From Talinum fruticosum (taxonomy: Eukaryota > Streptophyta > Magnoliopsida > Caryophyllales > Talinaceae): a stretch of 64,000 nt of DNA. The stretch lies in NCBI GenBank assembly GCA_021018815.1, contig JAITYX010000017.1, forward strand, positions 1,674,001 through 1,738,000, written 5' to 3'. This document shows, one piece after another, positions 45,950 to 58,952 of the stretch. Positions within the stretch are counted from its first letter, which is position 1. Every line of letters begins with the position of its first letter. The translations under genes and the position numbers were made by a program. The notes under the pieces are model-generated. The model searched no databases. It saw only the letters and a list, made by a program, of their open reading frames with translations, and had not been told where the DNA came from.

Positions 45950-48900
45950 CTATCTCTTTTGTAAGGTAGAAGGTGAGACGCCCTTAATCTTTCTTTTCAA
46001 AAAGAAGTATAGCGCTGAGCCCACCAATGGCCAACTCGTAACAATGGCCACATAAGCGAGCAACCACATAGACCTTCTAGAATATCGAGAAAGCTGATCC
46101 AATCGCCACTTAATATGAGAAGTTGCACGGTGACAAGTAGCATTACAGGCGCTAGAAGCTCGTTCTGGGACAGAGGGAACAGTATTTGGCACGGATTCCT
46201 CCAGCTGCACATTTGGATCCTTGGCCATTTCAGTTGTTTCTTTATGCAACTCAGATGAATTCTCAACCACATCATCTGTTTTTGGTTCATTGCTCACAGC
46301 AGCAATCATCCCATCTTCTGCAACATTTACATATGGACTCTGGTCTATGGAAGGTTCTCGAGCAGGATGCAGTTCAGAAACCTGGACCGTGGGCAGAGAT
46401 CATATAGTAAGAAAGAGATGACGATCCTATAGTAGTGATACTTAACAGTAAAATTATACTAAATGCAACATAACAGATGTGATCTAATCCCAAATAAAGG
46501 AGGGAGACACCTTTTGCTTATGCATATATGGGCTTAAGTGTAGAATCCCTAAAAATTCATTGACTGCCCTCACCCACCTGCAAGCACAAGGTAGTTCACT
46601 TAAGTCAGAAATTGCCTGCATGGCCCCATAGCAAATGACATCTCACTATGATTAGATAGATTATATATTTTAAAGCACTTTATAATCAGATATGGCTTCA
46701 GCTACAATAGCTTAATTTTTTAATTCATTCAGACTTGGTTACAGAAAAATTCTTTGATGTCCAAAGACCCCCCAAAAAAAAAAAAAAGAAAGAGAAACAA
46801 AAAAGTTGGTTTCTACACAATAAATTAGTGTAAGATAACTTATGATGCAATAATCTGACTAATGTGCTGGTGCAAAACAAAGTAATACAGTCACACATAA
46901 TTAGATGTACTCAAATACCACAAGCTGGATGCCGTTATTCCCTCGAAAAAAGCAAGATGTCCACCATGCTTTGTGGTAGCCAAAACAATGTTTCTATTCA
47001 ACCTGTAAAACCACACATATTTCAGGATGAATACATAAGAAATATATATTCCATGAGAGGATAGTAGCTATTAAGACCTGCATTCATCCCAGGGAATGGC
47101 TTCTCTGGTACAAACTGGATCATCCAAGGCACTAATGCAGAGCAGCGGGACAGCCACCTTACCCACATAATTAGAACTGCTACACTGCCTGTAGTATGTA
47201 TCAACTGTCTGAGGGTACAAACAGAGTCTCAGTAACTCAAGTTGGAAATATATTGGTTCCTATAGAAGATAGGAAGCATTACAAAATAGACCTAATATGT
47301 AGCTTACCTCATACTTTCCCACAAGGCACGTTGCATGGTTATCAAAATCTCGGATGCTACGGGACTGTTACAACCATAAACAAACAACCTTAGTAGAGAG
47401 CACGGACTGAAACACCTTATTTGTTGCACGGACTGAAACAAATACTTGGTGGCGTCATATTTTAAGCTGAATAATTATAGAGATAGAACAGTATAAAAGA
47501 ATGTGAAGAAAAACATGACGACAAATCAAGCATAAGCATAATGCCTTGAGCAGCCACTAATAAAAAAAGAGCATGAGGATCCATCAAAAGATTGACATTC
47601 CAATGGTTGTGGCTGTCCTAGTGAATCCAATTCAACCAAGAAGTGTATACTCAATTAAGGGAGTCACCAGCAACATGAGGCAGATTGGTGTTTGGGGAAG
47701 AAAGATAATATTATTGAACAAGATTTGGTGAGGAACACAAGTGCAGGACAAGAACCTTTTTATTCCTTCCCAATTAGCAAGTCGAGAATACCGGGGCTGA
47801 TGTCTGCAGAAAACAGATAGAACAGATTTAAAATGGTGCTCGCATTATATCCAACAACAAACATAAGCATTGCCTCAGACTCCTACATCTAAGAAGACGC
47901 AAGATTTCAGTGAAACCTTACAGAAGTAGCTGAAAAGAACATACAGCTGTGCATAACCTTGAAGACCAATAGTAAGAGCTCTGTCATAGAACTTCTGGAT
48001 AAGTCTCCGGCCTATGAATCTGTCACCAATCTGTGCATGAATAAAGGACAGGGGAGTGAGCAACAAGTATGGATATAGAATGCACAATAATCATAATTCA
48101 GAGGAGCAACAGAAGACAATTGCAGCAGTTTGATGGACAAGTTAAAAGGATTGGACAGAGAATCTACAAAACACGGGTCAACAAGAGCATCAGCTGGATG
48201 CTGACCAAGTGCATCATGATGCACTATATCTGTTCATGCCCTGAAAAAGGATGGTACAGACTACAGATCCAAACATCCCCATCTTATTGCTAATAAGTCA
48301 GCAGCCTAATATCATCATGGACACTGTTAAGCACCTTATAAAAGCTAATGAGTTCTGGAGATCATCAGAATCCATTTGAAGCAACAGCTTCTGATGAATA
48401 GAGGACCTTTCAGCCAATAATTTTCATGCATTTGTATCCAGCCAGTTTACTTGGCCTAAAACAACATACATCATATATATGACATATTAATTAGTCCCAA
48501 CGTAAACTGAAAGGAACTCATAAGAGATCATGTAACTAAATTGAATAAACGAAGAATGTTTTGGCCAGAAACGAAAATCTATACACGCAAGTAAATATCA
48601 ATTTTCCACTTCCTATTAAAATGTTGTAAAGCATATTAACTCATAGTGGTAAGATAATGAACTCACCAATAGGTCCCACGGTGAGCAGATTGCAACAGCA
48701 CCAGCAATTGGAATGTTTTCCCCCTCTTCACCAAGATATTTTACCTGAACCAGTGCTCATTGACATAATGCAATATAAGATTTTGATATAAAAACATCAC
48801 TAACACATGAATGCAACATAGTATTTGATTATTAAAACCAACACTATATCAGCATAACATGGAGCATGCACATTTTCAGCATGACATTTTCAGATTTCAA

Positions 48901-51900
48901 ACTCTGCTCACTGGAATCAAGACAAGCACTTTCGAACACAGCAAATAAGGCAAAAATTGAAATCACTTCCTTCCTTTTTCATGTGTAAAAGAGTAGGAAA
49001 TTGTAAAATAGAGGATGCTTTGGACACAGAGAATGGGAAAAACTTACAGGACAAACACTGGAACTCAATCCTTACCCTAGATCACCTTATTTGTGTTGTT
49101 AAAGAAATTAAGAATATGTTACATGATGGCTGTAAGAATTCACGAATTGCACACCATTTTTCAAAACTTTGCATCAGAATGGATAAAATCAAATGTTACT
49201 GAGGTATCTTTTTCTGAGCACTTTTGAAAGGGTGAGGTGGCATGGATCCTATCCTCCAGTAATCCACCATAAGTGGAAGCCTATTTAAAATAACACAATA
49301 GTTGTATGGTATCTCAACTTGCTGCTTAAGTTTGAACGCATACCTTAGAAAGGCAAGTTGGAGTATGAAAAAGAGAAAGAATATGAGATTTGTAACACTC
49401 AGCACCGACAGAAAGCTAGAAAAATTCTAAACCCCCCCAACAAAACAAAAAGAATATAAAAAACAAAGATAAAAAAAAAGAGAGAAAAGACAACCACTGT
49501 GATCCACCAGAATCTCTCCACAAGAAGAGAAAAATAAGAAATACAGCAAGCAAAGAAGTTTTGAGTAATAAAAAGGGCTTAAGACACACATATAATAGAA
49601 GTTTCAGAAAGTCCCACCAAAACATTGGCTCCAATGCTTGTCCCAACAACAAAGATAGGTGCATCTGGGTATTCGCCGTGGAGATGACGAACAACTGCAC
49701 GAACATCCTCCGTCCATCCAGCATTATAAAAGCAATCAGACTGAAAAACAATCACAGATGTGTAATAGTATGAATGCAGGTGACAAAGATGACGGAAACT
49801 ACAATGATTACAACGATGGCGACAATGATAATGTTGATGATATTAACAAGACCAACAAGTGAAGGGGGAGAATAGAGATCATTCAACAACTGACGGATAT
49901 GGCATAAACAAGTTGGGAAGAATTTAAAACAAGTGATAACAGGCACTGATGTCTACACAAGGCAATTGCACAGGAAAACAAAGATGCCAGAAAAAAGAAA
50001 TCATGTTCACTAAGTCAAAGAATACAATCCACGGCTTAAATATATTATCTCCAATATTTAAAATGATATTATCAGTTCAGTAAAGAATCTAACAACATGT
50101 TTGGCTTGAGTTCTGATGCAATGCAAGTCACAAGACTTCTGCAACATGCATTCTACAGGACTCTGATTTAAGTATATATGAAATTAGACCTTCATTGAAA
50201 AAACATGAAATTTGAACATAGTCACATAATGAGTTTAGAAAGAAAATAAAGACATATTAGCATCTTCCAGAAAAGAAATGATGTCCCTTCTATAGAACAG
50301 ACAGAGAATTTAGCTGTGTGTTTACCATATTAGAAATTCATAATGTGACTTGACTGATTGAATCAAACTATTATAAAAAAAGGTCTAATACTCACAGTAA
50401 CAGAGACACCGCCCAGACCTCTGTGGTTGCCAACGACAACATTCCATCCACGTTTTGCAGTGTTGTACACCAGATGCTTCAGATACTGCAAAAAGTGTCA
50501 TCAGATGTTAATATACACCCTCCATCCCACAAAAATTTTCAAACTTTGCGAAGTAAAAAATTTAAGGGAATGTCATTGGTACAATTTCACCTCTCTATCT
50601 TTCAATATTAAAGATTCATGTTAGGAACAAACAAATTTTTAAACGTGTACATACAAAAACCTGACTTGTTTTAAGGACAAACGGTGTATAAAATAATACT
50701 AATCATCATTGTTCATCAAGAAAACTTAATAACAGTGATAAACACAAGTTGGAATGAGGATAATGATGACGACATTAAGTTTCCGTGAGAAGGACAAAAC
50801 CATAGGTTAAATTTTAATAAAACTTACAAGATCTCAAGTTTTATGGACAAACAGTTATTGCCAATGCAAACAAGCATAGCTATAATTTATTTTTTTCATA
50901 GAACGAACATTAATCAGAACACAGAATCAGTAATTTGGAGTTGACTTATGAGCATGCATGTCTATGAATAAGACAAGTAGTCAGTCAGGATGGACAGAAT
51001 CAAGAGCAAAGGAAGTGGTCTTACAACTCAGTCTGAAACTATAATCTCGTAATCAGGGGGACAAACTGGTATTAAGTGCTACATATTATTCCTACTGACT
51101 GAAGTTCCCAGTTAGAAGGATGTGAGGTTAATGTTACATCTAGATCTAGCGTCCAGTCAGTACAACATACATCTAGAGACCACCTTGTCTTTCCACTAGT
51201 AGCCTAGAACGTAGCAACTTCTGACTCATTGACGAATACTTTTGACTACACCTCATACATCAAATCCTTTTTTAAAAAGTACAGCAAGAAGACACGGAAA
51301 ATAAAGATGGCTGGAATTTCATATTATTACAAGTTGTTATATCTGCCATAAGGTTATCAATCATATATTCCAATGGGATTTAGTTGTCAAACTATCCACA
51401 ACAACTTCAGAAGGAAAATCCTTTTCGATTCCAGCAAGAAGGTAGTATCAGAACCATTTGCAATATTCATCATGAAAAGGATGGTGATATACAACTTACT
51501 GGAGAATTGGAATCGCTTGTCAGGCCTGGCACCACAACCACAATTGGCGTTTTATCATCCTTTGGCATAGTATTGTTCATATAAACAGCACCTCCTTTCA
51601 CTGTATGGTCATCAGGAAGCCAATCATTAAGCGAGATCTAACAGAAAAAATATATCACAGTATCTGAATTGGATAAGAAGCAATAGCAATAACTAACAAT
51701 ACATATGAATCAATGAAAACAAACCAAAGATTTAAGCTAGGACTTGGTCCATAATTACCAGAAGCACTCATAAGCAGAAGGGATCTGAGTTCGCGTCCGA
51801 GTAATGTGTGTACCACTAAACTCACCGGGAAGCCCAACCTAGACTGAATTAGGGTAACACACTACTGATATGCATTCTGATAACACAATCCATAACGCAG

Positions 51901-54279
51901 ATGATCCTGGTCCTGATAACTATGATTAGGGGGCCACAATGAGACAGTATTAAAATATATGCATGTGTCACCTATAAATAGTCTCTAAGATTTTCTTGCA
52001 AAGCTGCTACGCACATCCACAGCTCATCCAAGGCATAAAAAGGCATCAAAATTCCAATAGAAAGCAATGCAGGAAAAGGAAAAAACAATCCATGACTAGT
52101 ATAACTAAACAGCAAACTCCATTCCCATACTGCAATACATCACCCTGATTATGACTATAGGCATAGCCATAATTACACTCATTGCCTGGGTATCATGAAC
52201 CACATGATTTGGCATGAAAAACAACTAAAGAGCAAAGAGTCCAATTTTCCTTAATTTTGCTGCAAAATTTTCTTTGTGCAAGGGCCTACATGTTCATAAG
52301 GACATGCACTGATCAGTAATCAATATCACATCCTGCATCTACCCTTATCTTCTGCTACTCTATTCTTCACTTGATTTTCTTATATCGTCACCATTGTTCA
52401 GTATCAAAATTCAACCTCGATTTTTGTGCCTCCTTGTCTTTCCTTTTTCCTTCACAACCATGCCAGCATAAGAACATCCAAACCACAAGCCAATATGATA
52501 AGAAACTAAATCTGGAAAAAAAAAAAATTAAATTGGAACATCCAATCTATTGAAAGCTCATTGGGAAAGTGAATAGGCAAATATATTAGTTACATTACTT
52601 TTCAGAAAAACAAATATTCATAAGTCATAGCATCGCACAACTACAGAATTACCATACAAACTCAAGGCCAAGAAAACAACCATAGATGAAAATATTGATG
52701 TACTGCTGTTCAGAACAATAAATGCTCCTAAGCTCATGTAATTACCATCAGAACTCATAAGCCAATCCAAAGCAATAGTTCCACCATCAGATGTACGAAA
52801 CATTTGTCTGCATTAACCATAGGGAGAGCATAAGCTACTGAAAACTGAAGCTTGTATAGAAGAGACCAAGCAGAACTATGTCCTAAAGAACACAAAAAAG
52901 CAACAGGGATAGAGGAAATGTAAACTAAATGGGACAAACAACATCGGTAGTGGATATACCAAAAGTGGTGTACCTATAAAAGATTGGACTATAACACATG
53001 GTGCCACTTCTGGGTTTTTCTAGGACTAGGAGTTTAAACACCTAATAAGAAGCAACAACCTTTTTAGAGTTTTCAGTCTCCTGTTGATATATACTCACCC
53101 TTCTGCATGTTATAGCTCTTTTGCTTCTTATTACCGAAGGGATGGCTAACAAATTTTGTGATAACTCCTAATACATTATACTCAATCAAGCATTTTGTAT
53201 AATACAACAAACTTATTTTCATTTTTCTTTTTTTTTTTTTTTGGGGGGCTAGGGATTAATCAATACCACAAGGGTATTCTCTATTCAAATTCGCATGCTT
53301 GGTGGCAATAAGACCTAATATTAGTAATCAAGCAAGAAACAGGGCATAAATAATGTTACATATTCAAACATTATCAGCTATAGTAACCGAATATGAACTG
53401 TTCCCGTTGATCATATTATCATGATTACAATGTTGTGAAAATAATTCATGGTCCCCCAATTCAACTTCTCCAACTTCTCTCCTCCTCCACACAAGAAAGA
53501 AGTAACTAACCCCCCTCCCTTGTTTTCTTCCTCCTCCCACAAACAACCTGTCACCCTCTCCCACTCTTTCCTCCCTTCCCTCCATCATCATCGCCAATTT
53601 GCTTCTTTGTTCATAGACAGCACAATCATCATTCTGTTGCGTCCTTGTTTATCAACCAATAATCGCAAACAAATCTCAATCAATAGCATAACTTAGTTGA
53701 TTGCATTGCTTTTATTTGATCGCATTACATAACAACTACATGGTAAGCGACCAAAGTAACACAAAACAATCCAATTACTACATATAGTAGGATTCAATGA
53801 GTACCATAAGATAGAAGAAGAAAGAACATTCAATTACCTCCTATAGCTAAAGGCAGGGGGATTCCCAAAGAAATTTAGGAAAGTAGTTTGCAAATGGGGA
53901 CTAGCTAGCCATGGGGTGACCAAGTACCTGCAAAAATTTACACAAATTTATTTACAACAGCCCATAAAAGTCATAATATTTCATCAAACTCCATTATGGG
54001 TAGACAGAAATTTCACCTCCCGTGTAACATCCGACACTTGGAAACGACCCCCTCATAGATTTTCGACTCCGAATTGAAAGTTAATTTGACGGGCTGTCCT
54101 CTAAATCCAGTGAAAAGGTCCTCGATCAAATGCCATTCAAGAAAATTATACAAAACCACGACAATGATAATCGCGAATCCGATGAAGTAATGCAACATGG
54201 GTATCATCGACATGGCTTGAAAGAGAAGCTCATAAGGAGAGAGAAAATCTGGATTGGCCATTGGGCATGAGTTGTTCAT
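45950..54279 (-). CDS. EMB8-like alpha/beta hydrolase, membrane-anchored (one frameshift)
   Basis: Fourteen exons: 54279-54017, 53927-53838, 52807-52746, 51600-51500, 50485-50396, 49740-49618, 48744-48667, 48030-47945, 47803-47756, 47364-47308, 47208-47078, 47002-46919, 46577-46511, 46381-45950. N-terminal membrane segment (HYFIGFAIIIVVVLYNFLEW), lid region SPHLQTTFLNFFGNPP, strand PIVVVVPGLTSDS, NHRGLGG, nucleophile elbow GTSIGAN (Ser in GxSxG), acid Asp in ISALDDPVC, His in TTKHGGHLAFF, then a variable acidic tail and a C-terminal membrane segment LLAYVAIVTSWPLVGSALYF. Exon 9 ends with A5 (T5 on + at 47757-47761) where A6 is needed to join GIKK to SRSIRDFD; with it the length is 570 residues. 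It matches EMB8/YheT-type hydrolases (At1g34340 by memory). Substrate unknown, perhaps a lipid ester. The ATG at 54279 is used because the upstream codon at 54294 is TTG. Confidence 0.9.
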
Positions 54280-55221
54280 GATTGTGGGAAGCAATGGTAG
54301 ATTGAAGAACCCTATGAAGTGGGATTTGGGGATTAGCTGAGAATCACAAGTAGAACAAAGAGTCGGTAGAAGACTAGTGTGGAGGGTGAGAATTTCTCAA
54401 ATCAAAATTAAAAAACGTTGACGAAAAGAAAATTGGAAAACCCATCAATGGAGACAAAAAGAGCCATCTGGGCATTGTCTTTTGAGGTCGTGTCCTATAA
54501 CTTCTGAATTTTATCGGAATTTTGGTGGATGATAAAATTGCACAGAATAACAATTCTAGCATTCAGTGCATGTGTGCAACCCTGTGACGCAGCTGCCTTT
54601 GGGGCCCCAAAAATAAAAAGTTAGAAAAATGGCCCATATTTATACTTTTTTTTAATTAAAAGAGACATGAAGTGATGAATATCCATGCAAATTAGCCGTA
54701 TGAATTTAAATTTATTATCTCGTATGGATATCATTGTATTTCAGAAATTACTGTAAAATTTTTAGTCAGTGTCACTTAAATTGTTACCGTTGTTTAAGTA
54801 TCATCAATTACAATATAACACTTGGTCATTTTTTTTTCTTTAGAACTCTTATAGAGAACATAATTTAGTTTGTAAATGTTACTTTAATTTTATTTTGAAT
54901 TACAATCTTCTCTTGCATAAGCAAAAGAAAATTAATATATTTCTTGTTAGGGTGAGACAAAAGAAAGTGAATAATGTATGTGAAAAAAAAATCATACAAA
55001 TGGCTTACAAAAAATGAACTTGTTTTACATTTCAGAAAATAAAAATTCCTCCTTTCGATGTGAGCTTCGCTTTTATAAGGTCTACAAACATCAAATATAC
55101 ACAATTTTTATCACTAGCACACATCCATACAAGTAAAAATGACCAATTCTAAGATACTTTCAAAAAAAGGAAGTAATTCCCCTACCTTGTCGATAAGTTG
55201 TTGGACTTGAGAGGAAGGATA
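54280..55221. promoter_or_regulatory. Hydrolase upstream region
   Basis: One Site II box (TGGGCC on the minus strand) at 54631-54636 and a GGGGCCCC palindrome at 54601-54608. The rest is AT-rich without a gene. Confidence 0.35.
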
Positions 55222-55377
55222 TTTTTTCCTAACTTATTACAAGTATTTATTATCAACATTTATAATACTTAGTAATAATTTTATTGCATCTAAAACTCAT
55301 TAGTATCGATAAATACTTATTAATACTCACTAACATTGATTAATAATAAGTTAATTATAATAAGTTGAAAATAACAT
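55222..55377. mobile_element. MITE copy 2, related to the 44.7 kb copy
   Basis: Left end CTAACTTATTACAAGTA (about 55229-55245) and right end TAATTATAATAAGTTGAAAA (55352-55371) are imperfect inverted repeats. The interior repeats the words of copy 1 in the same order (ATTTATTATCAACATTTAT, TACTCACTAACATTGATTA). It is shorter (about 156 bases) and more diverged. Ends are approximate. Confidence 0.65.
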
Positions 55378-55864
55378 TTATCAATAGTCTTTTTGTGGGA
55401 GAGCAAGAAATTAACATAAATATTTCAAAGTATTCGTAGTCCATACAAAAAATGAAATTAGACCTTGAGAACAGAAGAAAACCAAATAAACTTTAAAAGG
55501 AACATTTACAGAGTTCAACTTTTACACGGTGTATGAATAATCGAATTCTGATTTTTTGTGAAAACCCAGTCATCCTACTATTATGTTACCTCATGAGGGC
55601 AGCCAAGTTAATTATTTGAACAAATTTCTAACTTTTTTTTTTAAATAACTCAACCCTCATGATGAAATTTAGCCATTTGCACTAAAACTAAAATGAAACC
55701 AAATAAATATGCTACAAATAAAGTAAATGTTGGGGCAATAATGTGTATATTTGTATAAATTAAATTAGTACAATGAATACACATTGCATTCTAATAAAAA
55801 GTTATAAAAAAACAAAAGAAAAATCAAAGTCCTTTTTTGTTTTTTTGTTTTTGTTTTGGGGTTT
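55378..55864. other. Intergenic, 3' flank of proximal sucrose transporter
   Basis: AT-rich with T-runs near 55630 and 55830-55860; no gene or repeat recognised. Confidence 0.35.
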
Positions 55865-58149
55865 TCAAGCATTGGAGCTGGGAGGAGGGAGCACTGTAAG
55901 AGCTAAGATCCCACTGATGACTGCTGAGCCAGCTCCTAGCATGAATGCTGGTAAGTTGCCTCCTCCAAACAAGCTATCCCATGGTCCACTTATCACTGAT
56001 ACAAGCATCTGAAAACCGCATCCAAACACATATACTTTCAATTCAATCTCGTAAGGATCTTTAAAACCGAGTTAAAATGTATTCTACAAATTAAGGAAAC
56101 AACCGACAATAGGGAATCGACTAACAACAGATTATATGCTAAACCGACGTCCTGCATGATGGAAACAAAATTATGACTTATATGAGGGAGACTTGCCTGT
56201 GGTATGCAAATTGCCAAATTCATCACTCCCAGTGATAATCCTGATAAACAAAAAGGTTATACCCCATTCAGATTTTCTTTTTTTCCAAATAAAAAAGACT
56301 AGAAGAAACAATAAGAAAGAAACTGGAAAAGAATTTGAAAATTACCATGACCAGCACCAGAGTCAGATGAAAACATGGTCGCCAATGCAAATGGAATACT
56401 AAAAGTGGCCTGTTTGAAACAATCACAATCAAATAATTAACATATAAATTTTTCTTTTTTAAGGGCAGTAAATTCAATCCAAGATCCTATTTAAACAGGA
56501 AATGGAGGTCGTTTGTATATATCAGTCTTATCCCCGAATTGCAGAGAGGCTAATTACATTAAACTCTGGGTCAGAAGATGGTTTACTCCATAGAACAAGA
56601 GTCTGAAAAAACTGCCCTAAGGTTGTAACAGAAATGGTAAAAATGGTACTTACTGCTTGGGGAATCCCAGTGACAGCAAAAAGGGCCAAAGTGGCACTTT
56701 TGATTTGAGGAGGAGGAGGCGTGCCAGGAGGCCTATGTCTTCTGGCTTTCTGGGCAGCCTTTGCAATTGGGAATGTGCAGCCTAATGAAATGGCCAAGAT
56801 GAAATTCACAATTCCCCACAATCTTCTTGCTCCTCCCAACAATTTTGACAGTGGGTCTATGAAGAGAGACATTACTCCCAGTGTGGCTGCAGTTAGCATT
56901 AGTCCCAGTGACCCCGCTCTTACTCCCATGTCATACAGCTTCTGCTCTTTGCCATTTCCTTGCTGCAAATTAACATACAATCCACCAAGTTAATTTTTTC
57001 AGAACATGGGAAGTCACATTGTTGTATTGTTAAGATGCACTCTAATTTCAAATTTGGTAAATATGTCATTTGGGTCTAACTTAATTTAGAACTGAATCGG
57101 GGTACAGAAGGGAAATAAGAAGCCATACCTCGGCTGTTCCACCATATACCTCCTTACCCACCCAATCAGTATTGAACATGACGAATGGGAACCATGCAAT
57201 CCAATTAAGGGCAGTGACAAGGAATAGGAGCCACATTGGCCTTCCAAGGTTTTTGACTGAGTCTTTCACTTGTTGAATGAATGGGTCATTCTCATTAAGA
57301 ACGGCATCGGGTTTGGGCTCCTTTACTGTAGTTAGAGCAAAAGTGACTACTGATAGAAGGAACACGATGTCAAGGAGGAAGCAAGTTTTGAGGTTCGCAC
57401 AATATACATCACAGGCTTTTGTGTGCGTAAAGGGAAGGATTTTGTACAGGGTTGGAACGGATCCAACTGCATAGCCGACTACGTTTCCGACAGCCATAAA
57501 AAACGAAAAGAAACCATTTGCCATTCTCATTTTTCTATGGTTGTGTCTTGAGAGATCGGCCAAGAATGCTCTGCTTGGATCCTGTAATAACAGTAATCAA
57601 AATTAGACTTTTCTACAAAATAATACAGTTCATGGTTTTTACATATAGGGTCCCATCTCTCGTAACCTAGTACTTTACCTGGACTATATTATTGGCAATG
57701 TCAAGAATCCAGAACCCAATTACAAAGAGAGCAACTGCTCGAGGCTTAGTCTTCTTATCATAGGAGTCACCAAGGGAATGACCAATATCGGCCGCAAAGC
57801 CGATCAAGAGGACAGCAAGGCAGATGAGGGTGGTGCCGGTGGTGATGTACGGCTTTCGGCGGCCGAACTTGGACTTGGACCGGTCACTGGTGTACCCCAC
57901 AATGGGTTGGACCACGATACCAGATATAGGGCCACATAGCCAAATGAACGAAGCCCAAACATGTGGAACCCCAAGAAGTTGGACATAGGGGGTTAGGAGA
58001 GAAAGCTGAAGGGCCCAACCAAATTGGACCCCGGCTGCTATAGAAGCCACGGCGATGATCTTCCATATCGGGCTCGGTTCTTCTTGCTCAGTTTTGGGCA
58101 AGTGTTTCCCCATTGATTGATCAGAATCGACATTATTCACATTATCCAT
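55865..58149 (-). CDS. SUC: Sucrose/H+ symporter (SUT1/SUC type), proximal copy
   Basis: Twelve-helix MFS carrier that loads sucrose with protons across the plasma membrane. Exons: 58149-57679, 57581-57129, 56962-56654, 56409-56346, 56240-56197, 56008-55865; 1485 bases, 494 residues, intact. Motifs: [20 protein letters not shown] with the conserved helix-1 His absent as in other SUTs, [28 protein letters not shown] (MFS loop 2-3), [61 protein letters not shown] variant [57 protein letters not shown]. The last intron has a GC donor (AG|GCAAGT at 56195-56196). About 800 bases separate it from the second copy upstream. Type I dicot clade is most likely. Confidence 0.95.
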
Positions 58150-58952
58150 TCTCCCACCTTGATTTGGTCACTAGAGCTTCGTTTATGATCACAGTGTTCT
58201 TACGTTTGGACAAAGAAGGAAAGAAAATCGGATATCTATTAGCTTCTTGTCAATTTAGATAAAAAGAAAAGGTTTGAATCGGGTCAAGAATGCCTATATG
58301 AAGTTATCGAAGTAGTAGATATGAAATTTGGTTCGAGAAGTGAGCTAATATATACAAACTTTACACATAAAGAGTAACAACTCATTAGAGAAGAGACTAA
58401 TGCGGTATGCCTATAAAAAAGATAAGGTTACCTGGATATGGTTTGTTAATTTTCCAATTTGGACAAAGTAAAACCAATATTACCCATGTTTCTAGTGATT
58501 TACATCTCATTTTTCTTTCCACTCCTAATTCGTAGGAGTCTACGATCCAGTCCTTATCATCACATTTTTATTTTGTTAGATTACGGTTTTTTTTTTTTTT
58601 AATAAAGTTATTCAGCAATATCAAAACAAACTACCAAATAATCATGAAAATTGTAATTATTTTCCCCACTGTTAATTATGCATTTTGAATGGAATACTGC
58701 TTGTAATTATTAGTAACTAACTAAGTAAACATTGCTGGTTTGTTTTTGGAGATTGTTAGGAACAGGGATACGTAACCGTATTAACTCATACACGCACAAA
58801 TGACATTGTCTACGATTACCGAAATAAAACTCTTATTTATGTGATCGTCAAACATTTTTCGCCAAGGAGCTAATGTTAACTGTTAATGACTCGAACATAA
58901 TAATACAAGAGTACAACCTTCTATATAACCATAATAAATATTTGAAATTTTT
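58150..58952 (-). promoter_or_regulatory. Upstream region of the proximal sucrose transporter
   Basis: The minus strand reads TATATATT at about 58347-58355, about 200 bases before the ATG, a possible TATA box. A T-run at 58588-58601. No other gene fits in the 803 bases between the two transporters, so the promoter of the proximal copy must be short or overlap the 3' flank of the distal copy. Confidence 0.35.

Noticed and set aside
51601..51650. Acceptor at GTTAG before ATCTCGCTTAATG as the start of hydrolase exon 4
   Set aside because: It breaks the phase from exon 3. The CATACAG acceptor just before 51600 keeps the frame and gives the expected SSDVKGGAV join.
54280..54294. Five extra N-terminal residues for the hydrolase
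   Set aside because: The codon at 54294 is TTG; the first ATG in frame is at 54279.
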